Positions 15,642 to 24,870 are shown, numbered from the stretch's first letter. The stretch: DNA of 64,000 nt from Aedoeadaptatus acetigenes (GCF_025566985.1 NZ_JAOQJD010000007.1:1-64000), one strand, 5' to 3'. A program made the numbers and translations. The notes: generated by a model from the letters alone, not told the origin.

Positions 15642-16928
15642 TTATCGGTTTTCCAAAAAGCGAATGCGCTCTTCCAAGGCGTAGACCCTTTGCTCCAGGG
15701 CGGCGTAGCGCAGCTTCAGCTCGCGAATATCCTCGTCGTCCATGGTTTCCGTAACCACGTCTTGAGCAATCCGCGCATCTCTTTGGGCTTCATCCACCCG
15801 CTCCTTGGCGTAGCGCTTGGCCTTGGACCAGGTCTCCCGGGCGCCTCTTTCCACTTGACGGAGGCGGCCCTTGGCTTCTCTCGCCGCTTCTTCGGCGCCG
15901 GCTTCCATTTTTTCCGCGCCTTCTTCCACATTGCGGCGCATTTCCTTCGTCTCTTCGCGGAAGCGGCCGATCTTCTCCTCGGTGAGGCGGGATTGTTCTT
16001 CCTTCAAGAGGATGTCGATGTCGTTTCTTCGCGTGGCGGCGGTGGCGAGAAAGGCGTCGCTTTTCGCCTTGACTTCCGCCCCGGTGCGGTCGATTGCCGC
16101 ATTGACGATGGCGTCGACGGCAGTTTCCGGACGAAAGCCCTTTTCACTTAATACCGCCATAAAATCGCTCTCGGCACGAAAATCGGCGGAAGCCCGGGCG
16201 TCGATGACGTAGGCCTTCTCCCCGTCCGCTTCCATGACGAAAAAGCCCATGTCCTTCAATTGAAAGAGCTCGAAGGCTTTTTTCGCCGTATTCCTTACGA
16301 GATCCTCTTCTTTTTCGTTTAGCTCTCCGCCGACGGCCTTCGTAAAGACGCTGACTTCGTCGCCGTTTCCGAGAAGGGCCACGTGAACTTTCTTGCCCTT
16401 TGACGGCTCCCTGAGGTAGATGATCGGGGCCACATCCAGAAGGTGCTTGGCCTCTTCGTAAAGGGCCTCTTCATCGGCCACAAACACGGATTCTTCCCCT
16501 TTTGCCGTTACGATCACGGGGTAGGCGAGCTCGATCTGAGCCAAATCCACCACGCTTTCTGCGGCGTGTACCGGGCGAAAATCCATGCCCTGTTGCTTTA
16601 AAATGGCGGCGACGAGCACGGGATCTTCCGCGATTCCCAGGCCCATGACGCCGGCGCCGACGAAGGGAATGCCTTCTGAGGTCAACATGGACGCCAGGCC
16701 CTTGGCGGCATCGCCGTCTTCTACCAGGGGAAAGACCAGGTCGATCTTGTCCCATTTTAATTTCGCCACGAGGGATTCGTGGATCACGTATTGGGCTACG
16801 TCGGTTTTTTTCGCCAACATCGCCTCCAGAGCGTCTGCTTCTTTTCGCGCGGCGGCCACTTGCAGCCGGCGATCAATTTTGGATTTTCCCGATTTATTTA
16901 ATAAGTCACTGACAATTCCGATTCCCAT
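15642..16928 (-). CDS. Degenerate D-Ala-D-Ala-ligase-like ATP-grasp protein with a long coiled-coil tail
   Basis: 428 aa, function unknown. Residues about 55-125 (KIDLVFPLVEDGDAAKGLAS, then GIPFVGAGVMG) match the N-terminal part of D-Ala-D-Ala ligases, and 135-255 follow the ATP-grasp order. The catalytic end is lost: where ligases have an RVDFF Asp and an EIN metal triad, this protein has DMGFFVMEA (226-234) and YVIDARAS (240-247). Residues about 300-428 are highly charged alpha-helix ending in an apparent zipper (LRYAALEQRVYALEERIRFL). No signal peptide or TM. Last gene of the pyr operon, 47 nt after carB, with AAAGGAG before its ATG. It may be a scaffold or nucleotide sensor; this is inference. 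Confidence 0.8.
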   Translation of the reverse strand: MGIGIVSDLLNKSGKSKIDRRLQVAAARKEADALEAMLAKKTDVAQYVIHESLVAKLKWDKIDLVFPLVEDGDAAKGLASMLTSEGIPFVGAGVMGLGIAEDPVLVAAILKQQGMDFRPVHAAESVVDLAQIELAYPVIVTAKGEESVFVADEEALYEEAKHLLDVAPIIYLREPSKGKKVHVALLGNGDEVSVFTKAVGGELNEKEEDLVRNTAKKAFELFQLKDMGFFVMEADGEKAYVIDARASADFRAESDFMAVLSEKGFRPETAVDAIVNAAIDRTGAEVKAKSDAFLATAATRRNDIDILLKEEQSRLTEEKIGRFREETKEMRRNVEEGAEKMEAGAEEAAREAKGRLRQVERGARETWSKAKRYAKERVDEAQRDARIAQDVVTETMDDEDIRELKLRYAALEQRVYALEERIRFLENR

Positions 16929-16975
16929 AGGTCACACTCCTTTATGGGATTCTACCCCAATGAGCGATGGGGCAA

Positions 16976-19900
16976 TCAGCACTCGGCGTTATAGTCGCCG
17001 ATTTCGTAAATTCTCAGATCGTCTTTCAAAGGATTGTTCTTTAAGGTTTCGGCGTAAACCTTGGCCTTGTCCAGATTGGTGAAGAGTTCCACGTCGCATT
17101 CGATGGCGTTTCGGCGAATTAAAAAGCCGTCGCGCTTGGAGTCGTTGCCCTTGGTGGGGGTGTTGAAGACGAGATCGATCTTGCCTTCTTGGATCAAGTC
17201 GATCATGGTGGGGGCTTCCTCGCCGATGCGGCGCACTTCTTCCGCGTCGATGCCGTGTTTGTTTAAGAAGGCCTTGGTGCCCTTGGTTGCGTAGAAAATG
17301 ACGCCGTCTTCCGCCAGGGACTTGGCGATGGGCAAAAATTCCTCTTTGTCCCGGTCGCGAATGGTGCAAAGGGCGCGGCGGCTCTTCGGCGCAATGTCCG
17401 TGCCCGCGGCTAAAAAGCCCTTGGCCATGGCTTCTTCTTCCGTGCGGCCCACACCTAAGACTTCGCCGGTGGAGCGCATTTCGGGCCCGAGGGAAGCTTC
17501 CACCCGGTGGAGTTTTTCCGTACTGAAGACGGGGATCTTCACGCAGGTCGTGGGGGAAACGGGGCCGATGCCCGTGCCGTAACCCATGGATTTTAAGCTG
17601 TCGCCCAGCATGACTTTCGTCGCGATTTCCGTAATGTTCATGCCCGTGACTTTCGAGAGATAGGGCACGGTGCGGGAGCTTCTCGGGTTGACTTCGATCA
17701 TGTAGAGAGTCTCGTCTTTAATAATGAATTGAATATTGATCATGCCCATAACGCCCAGCTCCAGTGCCACTTTCTTCGTGGCCTCTAAAATGGCATCGTC
17801 CATTTCTTTCGAGATGTGGCGACTGGGATAGATGCTGATGGAGTCGCCGCTGTGTACCCCGGCCCGCTCCAAGTGTTCCATAATCCCCGGCAGGAACACG
17901 TCGGTGCCGTCGGAAATGGCATCCACTTCACATTCCATGCCTTGAATGTATTGGTCGATCAGCACCGTGCGCTCGGGATCCATGGCGAAGGATTCTTCCA
18001 GATAGTAGCGCAGATCTTCATCGGCGGTGCAGATTTCCATGCCTTGGCCGCCGAGGACGTAGGAGGGGCGCACGAGAACGGGGTAGCCCAGGCTTTCCGC
18101 CTTTTCCATGCCTTCTTCCACGCCGTGAACGCCGACGCCTTTCGGGCGAATGAGGTTCAGCTCTTCCAACATGGCGTCGAATTTTTCCCGATCTTCCGCT
18201 CGGTCGATGGCCGTGGGATCCGTGCCTAAAATGGGAATGCCTTCTTCTTTAAAGACGCCGGCGAGCTTAATGGCGGTTTGGCCGCCAAACTGGAGGATGA
18301 CGCCTTCGGGTTTTTCTTTTTCGATAATGTTTAATGTATCTTCCGCCGTGAGGGGCTCGAAGTAAAGTTTGTCGGAAATGTCGAAGTCCGTGGAGACGGT
18401 CTCGGGATTGTTGTTAATGATAATGGTTTCGTAGCCTTCTCGGCGCAGGGTCTTGACGCAGTGCACGGAGGCGTAGTCGAATTCCACCCCTTGGCCGATG
18501 CGGATGGGGCCGCTGCCGATGACGATGATGCGGCGCTTGTCTTCGTGAACCGGGGATTCATCTTCCCCTTCGTAATTGGAGTAGAGGTAATTGGCCTCGG
18601 CATCTGCCAGGCCTCCTTGGGTGTCCACTTTTCTGTACTTGGCCTCGATGCCGAAGAGCTTTCTCAGCTCGCGAATGAATTTTTCGCTGACGTTTAAGCG
18701 ATTGGCGATGATTTCGTCGCTGAAGCCCAAGCGTTTCATTTCGCGGAGCTTGTCTTCCGTCAGATCTTCCTTCTTCATGACTTCCAATTCCGCTTCCACG
18801 CAGACGATGCGCTTAATGATCCTGAGGAAGTAAGCGTCCATGCCCGTTTCTCTGGAAAGGCGGTTAATGTCGTAGCCCGTGTTCAACAGAGCCGCCAGAT
18901 AGAAGAGGCGCTCGTCGTTGGGCCGCTTGACGTTTTCCTTTAATGTGGCGATGTCCATGGTTTTGAAGCGGGGATGAAGGAGGCTGAATGCGCCGATTTC
19001 CAAGGAGCGCAGGCCTTTTAGAAGGGCCACTTCAAAGGTGGGGCCGATGGCCATGACTTCGCCGGTGGCCATCATTTTCGTGCCGAGGTTTCGATCGGCG
19101 TTAAAGAATTTGTCGAAGGGCCACTTGGGAATCTTCATGACCACGTAGTCGATGGAAGGCTCGAAGGCCATGGAGCGGGTGCCGGTGATTTTGTTTTCGA
19201 TTTCGTCCAGGCCTAAGCCCAAGGCGATTTTTGCCGCCACGCGGGCGATGGGATAGCCCGTGGCTTTCGAGGCCAGGGCCGAGGAGCGGCTCACACGGGG
19301 ATTGATTTCGATGACAGCGTATTGCAAACTGTTGGGTTCCACGGCGAACTGCACATTGCAGCCCCCTTCGATGCCCACGCCTTCGATGATGCGAAAAGCC
19401 GCTTCCCGAAGCATGCCGTGTTCGATGTCCGTCAAGGTTTGTGTCGGCGCCACCACCATGGAGTCGCCGGTGTGCACGCCCACCGGGTCGATGTTTTCCA
19501 TATTGCAGACGCAGATGCAGCTGCCCTTGGAATCGCGAATCACTTCGTATTCGATTTCCTTCCAGCCGGTAATGCACTTTTCGATTAAGACCTGACCGAC
19601 GCGGGAAAGATGGATCCCGGCGTGGGCGATGGTCTTCAGTTCCGCTTCCGTATCGCAGATGCCGCCGCCGGTGCCGCCTAAGGTAAAGGCCGGGCGCACA
19701 ACCACGGGATAGCCGATGATTTTTGCATAGGCCACGGCGTCTTCCACGGTTTCCACGGTTTTCGATTCAATAATGGGCTCACCGATTTCTTCCATGAGTT
19801 GACGGAATTCTTCCCGGTCTTCGCCCTTTTTAATGGAGGGAATGGAGGTGCCGATAATTTCCACGCCGTATTTTTCCAAGACGCCGGAGTCGTAGAGCTC

Positions 19901-20200
19901 GATGGAAAGGTTCAGGCCCGTTTGCCCGCCCATGCCGGCGATGAGGGCGTCGGGGCGTTCGCGTTCGATGATTTTTTCGATGACTTCCGCCGTCAAGGGC
20001 TCGATGTAGACCTTGTCTGCCACTTCCCTGTCGGTCATAATCGTGGCCGGATTGGAATTGACGAGGACGACTTCCACCCCTTCTTCACGAAGGGATTCGC
20101 AGGCTTGGGTGCCGGAGTAGTCGAATTCCGCCGCCTGACCGATGACGATGGGGCCGCTGCCGATGACGAGTACTTTTTGAATATCTTTATTACGGGACAT
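16976..20200 (-). CDS. carB: Carbamoyl-phosphate synthase large subunit
   Basis: 1074 aa, full length (E. coli 1073). Two homologous ATP-grasp halves (carboxyphosphate half about 1-400, carbamate half about 550-930), oligomerization domain between them, and a C-terminal MGS-like allosteric domain from about 940. Both halves keep GSGPI[VR]IGQ and glycine-rich ATP loops (FTLGGTGGG, YVLGGQGME) and the ENIDP/NIQF and EVNPRSSR stretches. It makes carbamoyl phosphate from bicarbonate, ATP and ammonia. The usual glutaminase partner CarA next door looks inactive (see carA), so free ammonia may be its real nitrogen source. Confidence 0.97.
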   Translation of the reverse strand: MSRNKDIQKVLVIGSGPIVIGQAAEFDYSGTQACESLREEGVEVVLVNSNPATIMTDREVADKVYIEPLTAEVIEKIIERERPDALIAGMGGQTGLNLSIELYDSGVLEKYGVEIIGTSIPSIKKGEDREEFRQLMEEIGEPIIESKTVETVEDAVAYAKIIGYPVVVRPAFTLGGTGGGICDTEAELKTIAHAGIHLSRVGQVLIEKCITGWKEIEYEVIRDSKGSCICVCNMENIDPVGVHTGDSMVVAPTQTLTDIEHGMLREAAFRIIEGVGIEGGCNVQFAVEPNSLQYAVIEINPRVSRSSALASKATGYPIARVAAKIALGLGLDEIENKITGTRSMAFEPSIDYVVMKIPKWPFDKFFNADRNLGTKMMATGEVMAIGPTFEVALLKGLRSLEIGAFSLLHPRFKTMDIATLKENVKRPNDERLFYLAALLNTGYDINRLSRETGMDAYFLRIIKRIVCVEAELEVMKKEDLTEDKLREMKRLGFSDEIIANRLNVSEKFIRELRKLFGIEAKYRKVDTQGGLADAEANYLYSNYEGEDESPVHEDKRRIIVIGSGPIRIGQGVEFDYASVHCVKTLRREGYETIIINNNPETVSTDFDISDKLYFEPLTAEDTLNIIEKEKPEGVILQFGGQTAIKLAGVFKEEGIPILGTDPTAIDRAEDREKFDAMLEELNLIRPKGVGVHGVEEGMEKAESLGYPVLVRPSYVLGGQGMEICTADEDLRYYLEESFAMDPERTVLIDQYIQGMECEVDAISDGTDVFLPGIMEHLERAGVHSGDSISIYPSRHISKEMDDAILEATKKVALELGVMGMINIQFIIKDETLYMIEVNPRSSRTVPYLSKVTGMNITEIATKVMLGDSLKSMGYGTGIGPVSPTTCVKIPVFSTEKLHRVEASLGPEMRSTGEVLGVGRTEEEAMAKGFLAAGTDIAPKSRRALCTIRDRDKEEFLPIAKSLAEDGVIFYATKGTKAFLNKHGIDAEEVRRIGEEAPTMIDLIQEGKIDLVFNTPTKGNDSKRDGFLIRRNAIECDVELFTNLDKAKVYAETLKNNPLKDDLRIYEIGDYNAEC

Positions 20201-20208
20201 AATTCCTC

Positions 20209-21249
20209 CTAGGCTAATTCACTGATGACGGACAGTTGTGTGCTTAACAAATCCCGTGCGCCGGGCAGGCCGAAGGGATCGAAGAGCACGCCCACGGCGT
20301 TGTTTTCTTTATCGACAAAGCCTTCCACGGATCCGTCGGCGACATTTCTGTAATTGATGGCCACGGATTCCGGCAAGTGCTCGATGCCGTACTCTCTGTT
20401 TTGGCTCGTCATATACACCCGCTCCCCGTCGCCTTTTACGGCGATGGAGGCGCCGGCGTGAGGCGAGGCGAGTTTCACCAAATCGCCGCCTAAGGCCAAG
20501 CCCAAAAACTGAGCCCCGAGGCCCATGCCGTAAATGGGCAGTTTGCCGATCATTTGTCCGATGTCATGAACCAAATCCAAATAGTGGGCGGCGACGCCGG
20601 GGCCGGAGCTTAAGAACAAGAGATCCGGATTATCGTCTAAAATGGCTTCGTAATTGGTCATGGCGGGATAGACGATGAGGCGGTAGCCCGCGTCGTTTAA
20701 TTCTTCCAAAATCCCGTCTTTTACGCCGAAGTCCCAAAGGGCGACGGTGGGGCCTTCCCCTTCGATTTCCGTGACCTCGATGGTGCTCACTTCTTCGATG
20801 GTGTTGGGGTTTTGTCCGGCGAAGTATTCGTCCATTTCAGAGGGCGTCATGAGGCGATCGGTAATCACGCCTCGTTGCATCCCCGTTTCCTTTAAGTGGC
20901 GAATGAGCCCGCGGGTGTCTACATCTTCGATACCCACCACGTCGTAGTAGTTTAAGTAGTCTTTCAGATCCATTTCGCTGCGGAAATTCGTGGCGTTTTC
21001 CATGGCGCGGCGGCAAATAAAGGCGGAGATCGTCGGGCCGTCGGATTGATTGTCTTCGAAATTCATGCCGTAGCCGCCTACCAGGGGATAGGTGAAGAGC
21101 AGGATGCGGTCCAAATTGGCAGGATCGGTCATCACTTCTTCGTGGCCGATCATGGTGCTGTGCACCGTAAAGCGACCGCCTACTCTGCGCTGTTTGCCGC
21201 TGAACTGTTTGCCCGTAAAGACGGTGCCGTCTTCTAATTGAATGTACAT
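20209..21249 (-). CDS. carA: Carbamoyl-phosphate synthase small subunit, glutaminase triad missing
   Basis: 346 aa. The N-terminal CarA domain is normal (e.g. LLFTYPLVGGYG) and the class I amidotransferase fold is recognizable (SSGPG at 214-218, SQN at 282-284). The nucleophile elbow, GICLGHQ in active enzymes, reads GMGLGAQ at 241-247, so the Cys is Gly243. The HPE of the catalytic His and Glu reads DPF at 324-326. The Cys, His and Glu are therefore all gone while length and frame are intact. It probably stays as a structural partner of CarB, giving an ammonia-dependent synthase. AAAGGAG precedes the ATG. Confidence 0.93.
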   Translation of the reverse strand: MYIQLEDGTVFTGKQFSGKQRRVGGRFTVHSTMIGHEEVMTDPANLDRILLFTYPLVGGYGMNFEDNQSDGPTISAFICRRAMENATNFRSEMDLKDYLNYYDVVGIEDVDTRGLIRHLKETGMQRGVITDRLMTPSEMDEYFAGQNPNTIEEVSTIEVTEIEGEGPTVALWDFGVKDGILEELNDAGYRLIVYPAMTNYEAILDDNPDLLFLSSGPGVAAHYLDLVHDIGQMIGKLPIYGMGLGAQFLGLALGGDLVKLASPHAGASIAVKGDGERVYMTSQNREYGIEHLPESVAINYRNVADGSVEGFVDKENNAVGVLFDPFGLPGARDLLSTQLSVISELA

Positions 21250-21259
21250 AGTCGCTCCT

Positions 21260-22156
21260 TTAAATAATCCCGCGAATCTCGTCCAGGGATCCGATGTTTT
21301 CTTCTTCCATATATGTTTCCAAATCGGCGATAAGTTTCGGCACGATGTGGGGATCCACTAAATTCATGGTGCCGATTTCCACGGCCTGTGCCCCCACCAT
21401 CATCATGGCGATGACATCTTCCGCCGAGCGAATGCCGCCCATGCCGACGACGGGAATCTTCACCGCCCGAGCCGCGTCCCGCACCATTCTGAGGGCGATG
21501 GGGAAAATCCCCGGGCCCGACAGGCCGGCGTAGACATTGTCGAAAACGGCGCGGCGATTTTTCACATCCACGGCCATGGCTTGAAAAGTATTGACCAAGC
21601 TGATGCCGTCGGCTCCCGCCGCTTCACAAGCTTTCGCAAGCTCAGCCGGATTGTCGCCGTTGGGGGAAAGCTTCACCAGGATTTTGTGACGGCTCACTTC
21701 CTTTACCTTGGCCGTAATGGCCGCCGCATCCTGACAGTGCAGGCCGAAGGCCATGCCGCCCGAAGCCACATTGGGACAGGAAATATTCAGCTCGATCATG
21801 TCGATGTCCGCCTCGTTTAACATTTCCGCGGCGATTAAGTAATCTTCCACGCTGTGGCCGCCGAGATTGGCCAGGATCAGCGTGTCCATCTTCCGCATCT
21901 CCGGCAAAATTTCCTCGATGAAATGCTTCACGCCGGGATTCTCCAGGCCGATGGAATTCATGATTCCCGAAGGCGTTTCGTGCACTCTGATTCCCGTATT
22001 GCCCGGTCGGGGGTTCAATGTGAGGCCCTTCGATGAAATGCCGCCGATGATGTCCGGATCGTAATAGGGGGCGTATTCCTCGCCGAAGCCGTAGGTGCCC
22101 GAGGCGCCGATGAGGGGATTTTTCATGGTGCATCCCAAAAGTTCCGTCTTAAGCAT
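21260..22156 (-). CDS. pyrD: Dihydroorotate dehydrogenase, class 1B catalytic subunit
   Basis: 298-aa FMN enzyme oxidizing dihydroorotate. FMN-binding GASGTYGFG, active-site Cys in LNISCPNVASGG, SLVNTF, and GMGGI phosphate-binding loop are visible. Paired with PyrK, it passes electrons to NAD. Start at 22156 follows GGGAGGG by 6 nt; the longer frame lies within pyrK. Eight-bp overlap with pyrK supports coupling. Confidence 0.95.
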   Translation of the reverse strand: MLKTELLGCTMKNPLIGASGTYGFGEEYAPYYDPDIIGGISSKGLTLNPRPGNTGIRVHETPSGIMNSIGLENPGVKHFIEEILPEMRKMDTLILANLGGHSVEDYLIAAEMLNEADIDMIELNISCPNVASGGMAFGLHCQDAAAITAKVKEVSRHKILVKLSPNGDNPAELAKACEAAGADGISLVNTFQAMAVDVKNRRAVFDNVYAGLSGPGIFPIALRMVRDAARAVKIPVVGMGGIRSAEDVIAMMMVGAQAVEIGTMNLVDPHIVPKLIADLETYMEEENIGSLDEIRGII

Positions 22157-22826
22157 AGATTGCCCTCCCTTCGAAGACCGGGCCGTCTTTGCAGACCCGC
22201 ACCCGCTTGCCCTCACTTTCGCAGGTGCAGGCCAAACAGGCGCCGAAACCGCAGCCCATGTGTTTTTCCATGGAGACGTAGATTTTGTTCTTCGCCCGCT
22301 TCACCGCTTCTCGCATCATGGGATCCGGCCCGCAGGTGTAAATCACTTCATCTGCAATGGCAAGTTCGTCGAAAATATTGGCGCCGATATAAAATTTTAC
22401 CCGATCGCCATAGGGGGAGTAAATGGCCTGAAGGGCTTCATTTTCTTCCCGAAGGCCGATGGCCACGGAAAGCTTCCCTTCTTTGTCCCCTTCCAGCAAG
22501 TGGAGGGAGGGGGCGATGCCCGTGCCGCCGCCGATATAGAGAGTCTTTTCTTTTATTTCGGGAAAGCCTCGGCCGAAGGGCCCTTCCACCACGATCTCCT
22601 CGCCGGGCAAGAGCCGCGCCAAATCCTCAGTGCCGCCGCCGACTTTTTTTATAAGGAAGGAAAGGGCGCCGTCTTTTAAGGAAAAGATCGAAATGGGCCG
22701 GCCCAAAAGCTTCGCCCGGTCCCGGGGCTTCACCATGAAAAATTGCCCCGGCGACGCCTCGCCCGCATAGGCCAAGGTGAGGACGAAGAGCTCCTCGCCC
22801 AGCGCCTTGTTACTGATCACCTTCAT
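22149..22826 (-). CDS. pyrK: Dihydroorotate dehydrogenase electron-transfer subunit
   Basis: 225 aa. FAD/NAD-binding ferredoxin-reductase fold with the FAD motif GRPISIF and NAD loop YIGGGTGIAP. The C-terminal [2Fe-2S] site is C-GFGACLACTC-(about 12)-C, i.e. MGCGFGACLACTC then RVCKDGPVF. Forms the PyrD2PyrK2 complex; the stop of pyrB overlaps its start. Confidence 0.95.
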   Translation of the reverse strand: MKVISNKALGEELFVLTLAYAGEASPGQFFMVKPRDRAKLLGRPISIFSLKDGALSFLIKKVGGGTEDLARLLPGEEIVVEGPFGRGFPEIKEKTLYIGGGTGIAPSLHLLEGDKEGKLSVAIGLREENEALQAIYSPYGDRVKFYIGANIFDELAIADEVIYTCGPDPMMREAVKRAKNKIYVSMEKHMGCGFGACLACTCESEGKRVRVCKDGPVFEGRAIYA

Positions 22827-23730
22827 TTTTTGCCTCCAGTAAAGTCAGAATCAGAGCCATGCGCATGTACATGCCGTTTTGCGCCTGTTCGAAGTAAAGG
22901 GCCCGGGGGTCGCTGTCGATTTCCGCGTCGATTTCGTCGACCCGCGGCAGGGGATGGAGCACGATTAGATCATCACTTCCCGCATTCAGCACCTCGGCAT
23001 TGAGCAAGTAGGAACCTTCGTAGCGCTTGGCCTCGTCTTCGCTGATGAAGCGCTCCTTTTGCACCCGCGTCATGTACAGCACGTCCAAATCGCCGATGAC
23101 CGCCTTTAAATTGTCCACTTCCTCGTAGGGGCAGCGGGCCGTGTCCAAATACTCTTCCGGCATGTTCAACCCTTCCGGAGAAATAAAGACGAATTCATTG
23201 TCGTAGTGGTTTAAAAACTGAAACAGGGAGTGGACGGCGCGGCCGTAGCGCAAGTCGCCGCAAAAACCGATCTTTAAACCGGACCAAGCCTTTTTGTGCT
23301 TGCGAATGGTGAAAATATCCGCCAAGGTTTGTGTCGGGTGGGCGTGGTCCCCGTCGCCGGCATTGATGAGAGGCATGTTTTTCAGCACGTCCACGGCCTT
23401 GTGTTGAGTGTAGGCGTGGGGATGGCGCATGGCACAAATGTCCGCGTACTGATCCACGATGTGCAGGGTGTCGCGCACCGTTTCTCCCTTGGCCATGCTG
23501 GAGACTTTGACGTCGCCTAAGTGAAGCACTTGGCCGCCGAGGCGGTACATGGCCGCGTCGAAAGACATGCGGGTTCTCGTGGAGGGCTCAAAAAAAAGAC
23601 TGGCCAGGATCTTTCCGTCACACGCGTGGGCGTATTTTGCGGGATCCGATGCAATTGCTTGCGCCAGTCTAAATAAATCGTCGTACTCTCTTTCTGTCAT
23701 ATCGTCCGGTTCTATGAAGTGTTTCAGCAT
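22810..23730 (-). CDS. pyrB: Aspartate carbamoyltransferase catalytic subunit
   Basis: 306 aa. Condenses carbamoyl phosphate with aspartate. FFEPSTRTRMSF (phosphate-binding STRTR), HPHAYTQHK, GDGDHAHPTQTLAD and LHPLPRVDEI are in order. No pyrI regulatory subunit is found. First gene of pyrB-pyrK-pyrD-carA-carB. Start at 23730 follows TAGGAGG by 4 nt; upstream codons are in the attenuator. pyrC, pyrE, pyrF and pyrR are not in the window. Confidence 0.96.
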   Translation of the reverse strand: MLKHFIEPDDMTEREYDDLFRLAQAIASDPAKYAHACDGKILASLFFEPSTRTRMSFDAAMYRLGGQVLHLGDVKVSSMAKGETVRDTLHIVDQYADICAMRHPHAYTQHKAVDVLKNMPLINAGDGDHAHPTQTLADIFTIRKHKKAWSGLKIGFCGDLRYGRAVHSLFQFLNHYDNEFVFISPEGLNMPEEYLDTARCPYEEVDNLKAVIGDLDVLYMTRVQKERFISEDEAKRYEGSYLLNAEVLNAGSDDLIVLHPLPRVDEIDAEIDSDPRALYFEQAQNGMYMRMALILTLLEAKNEGDQ

Positions 23731-23742
23731 ATGGCCTCCTAT

Positions 23743-23856
23743 AAAAAAAGCTTTTACAAAGGTAAAAGGCACAAAGAGAGACCCGTCCCTCGGGACAGGT
23801 GTATTCTGTTTTGCGACCTTTTTAGTGTCTCGCACTAAATTAAAGTATCTTCGCTA
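23743..23856 (-). promoter_or_regulatory. Pyr operon leader with attenuator, possibly PyrR-controlled
   Basis: The transcript starts near 23856 and meets a terminator CTTTTAC-ctttG-TAAAAG plus T7 (23743-23770) right before the pyrB SD. Upstream of it, the hairpin CCTGTCC-cgag-GGACGGG (23782-23799) contains UGUCCCGAGGGAC, matching about 10 of 14 positions of the PyrR-binding consensus ARUCCNGNGAGGYU. An attenuator is clear; the PyrR role is inferred. Confidence 0.6.
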
Positions 23857-23862
23857 CCAAAT

Positions 23863-23891
23863 AGTCTACGCCCCCCGAGGCCGTTCGTCAA
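23863..23891 (-). promoter_or_regulatory. Promoter of the pyr operon
   Basis: Minus strand TTGACG (23886-23891), 17-nt spacer, TAGACT (23863-23868). Confidence 0.8.
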
Positions 23892-23911
23892 GAAAAAATA
23901 ACGGAAGAAAT

Positions 23912-23945
23912 AAAAAAGCCCGAAGGACGCGTAATGTCCTTCGAG
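23912..23945 (-). terminator. Terminator of the secreted-unknown gene
   Basis: Minus strand CGAAGGAC-attacgc-GTCCTTCG, then GGCTTTTTT. Confidence 0.85.
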
Positions 23946-23952
23946 CATTGTT

Positions 23953-24612
23953 TCAACCTTCCTCTTTTCCACCCGGCCACGGCGGTGCTTCGAGCTCGGC
24001 TTTCAGTTCTTTTTTCGACTTTTCTAAATCGTAAGGCACGGCGGCCTTCTTATTCTTCTTTCCCGGAAGCTGCCAACTGTAATCCATTTTGTCGGTCGTG
24101 TTTCCGTAGGCCCCGTCGATTAACCAAGAGGCCCCCGTGTCGCCGGCCATGGCCGCCAAAACCTTGGGCACGCCTTCTTCGATGACGAGATGGACTTTGT
24201 AGGAGTTGCACACAGAGGAGTGTTCCTTGCCGTCGTAGAAGTAAAAATCCACGAACATGGTAACGTCGTAGGTACCGTCGCCGTTATCGATAAATTTTTC
24301 GTCCTCGAAGATCGCCTTTTCAAGGACGTATTTTCGCCCCACTACCTCACAACGATACGCATTCATGGCTCGTTTGTCTTTGATGAACTGTTGAAGCTTC
24401 TTCGAGTCCTTGCTCAGATTTGTCGTGCTCAATCCCGTATCCTCAGCGAAATCACAAAAGTCGTTTAAAACAAAATTCCGCGCCGTCTTCAAGCAGGGCT
24501 CCTTCCACTGGCTTTTCTCGCTTTTCGCAAAGGACATGTAGGGCACGATGCAAAAAGCCGTCACAAGGGCCACGAGGGCCAATCCGCCGCCGATTAAAAG
24601 TAACTTCTTCAT
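23953..24612 (-). CDS. Unknown membrane-anchored or secreted protein
   Basis: 219 aa, not recognized. It starts MKKLLLIGGGLALVALVTAFCIVPYM, one hydrophobic segment that acts as signal anchor or uncleaved signal; a Cys lies within it but not in a clear lipobox. The remainder is a soluble charged domain with three further Cys (PCLKTAR, DFCDF, RCEV/VCNS) and an Asp-rich DNGDGTYDVTMFVDFYF strand region. The tail is KKELKAELEAPPWPGG. Start at 24612 has GGAGG 6 nt upstream. A 75-codon upstream extension is not supported. Monocistronic. Confidence 0.65.
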   Translation of the reverse strand: MKKLLLIGGGLALVALVTAFCIVPYMSFAKSEKSQWKEPCLKTARNFVLNDFCDFAEDTGLSTTNLSKDSKKLQQFIKDKRAMNAYRCEVVGRKYVLEKAIFEDEKFIDNGDGTYDVTMFVDFYFYDGKEHSSVCNSYKVHLVIEEGVPKVLAAMAGDTGASWLIDGAYGNTTDKMDYSWQLPGKKNKKAAVPYDLEKSKKELKAELEAPPWPGGKEEG

Positions 24613-24870
24613 CTTCATCCTCCTTCTATGCTTTTTTCTATGTACGGTGCCGACGTCTGCTTTATAAAGGCATTCGACGCTTTTTTGGCTACCGCTATCT
24701 GATTTTAATATACGCCTTGTCTCCTCTCCCGCGGTTACAAAAAGATGAGTAAAAATTGATGTTTTGTCAAAGAAAAAGAGCCGAAATTTTAAAAACGAAA
24801 ATAAAGGGAAATATGTTAAAAATAGGCTACTCGCCACAGGATGAGCAACAATTTTATACAGTGAAGGAGA

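Noticed and set aside
24613..24837. 75-codon N-terminal extension of the secreted unknown protein
   Set aside because: A good SD directly precedes the inner ATG, and the hydrophobic start then acts as a signal segment.
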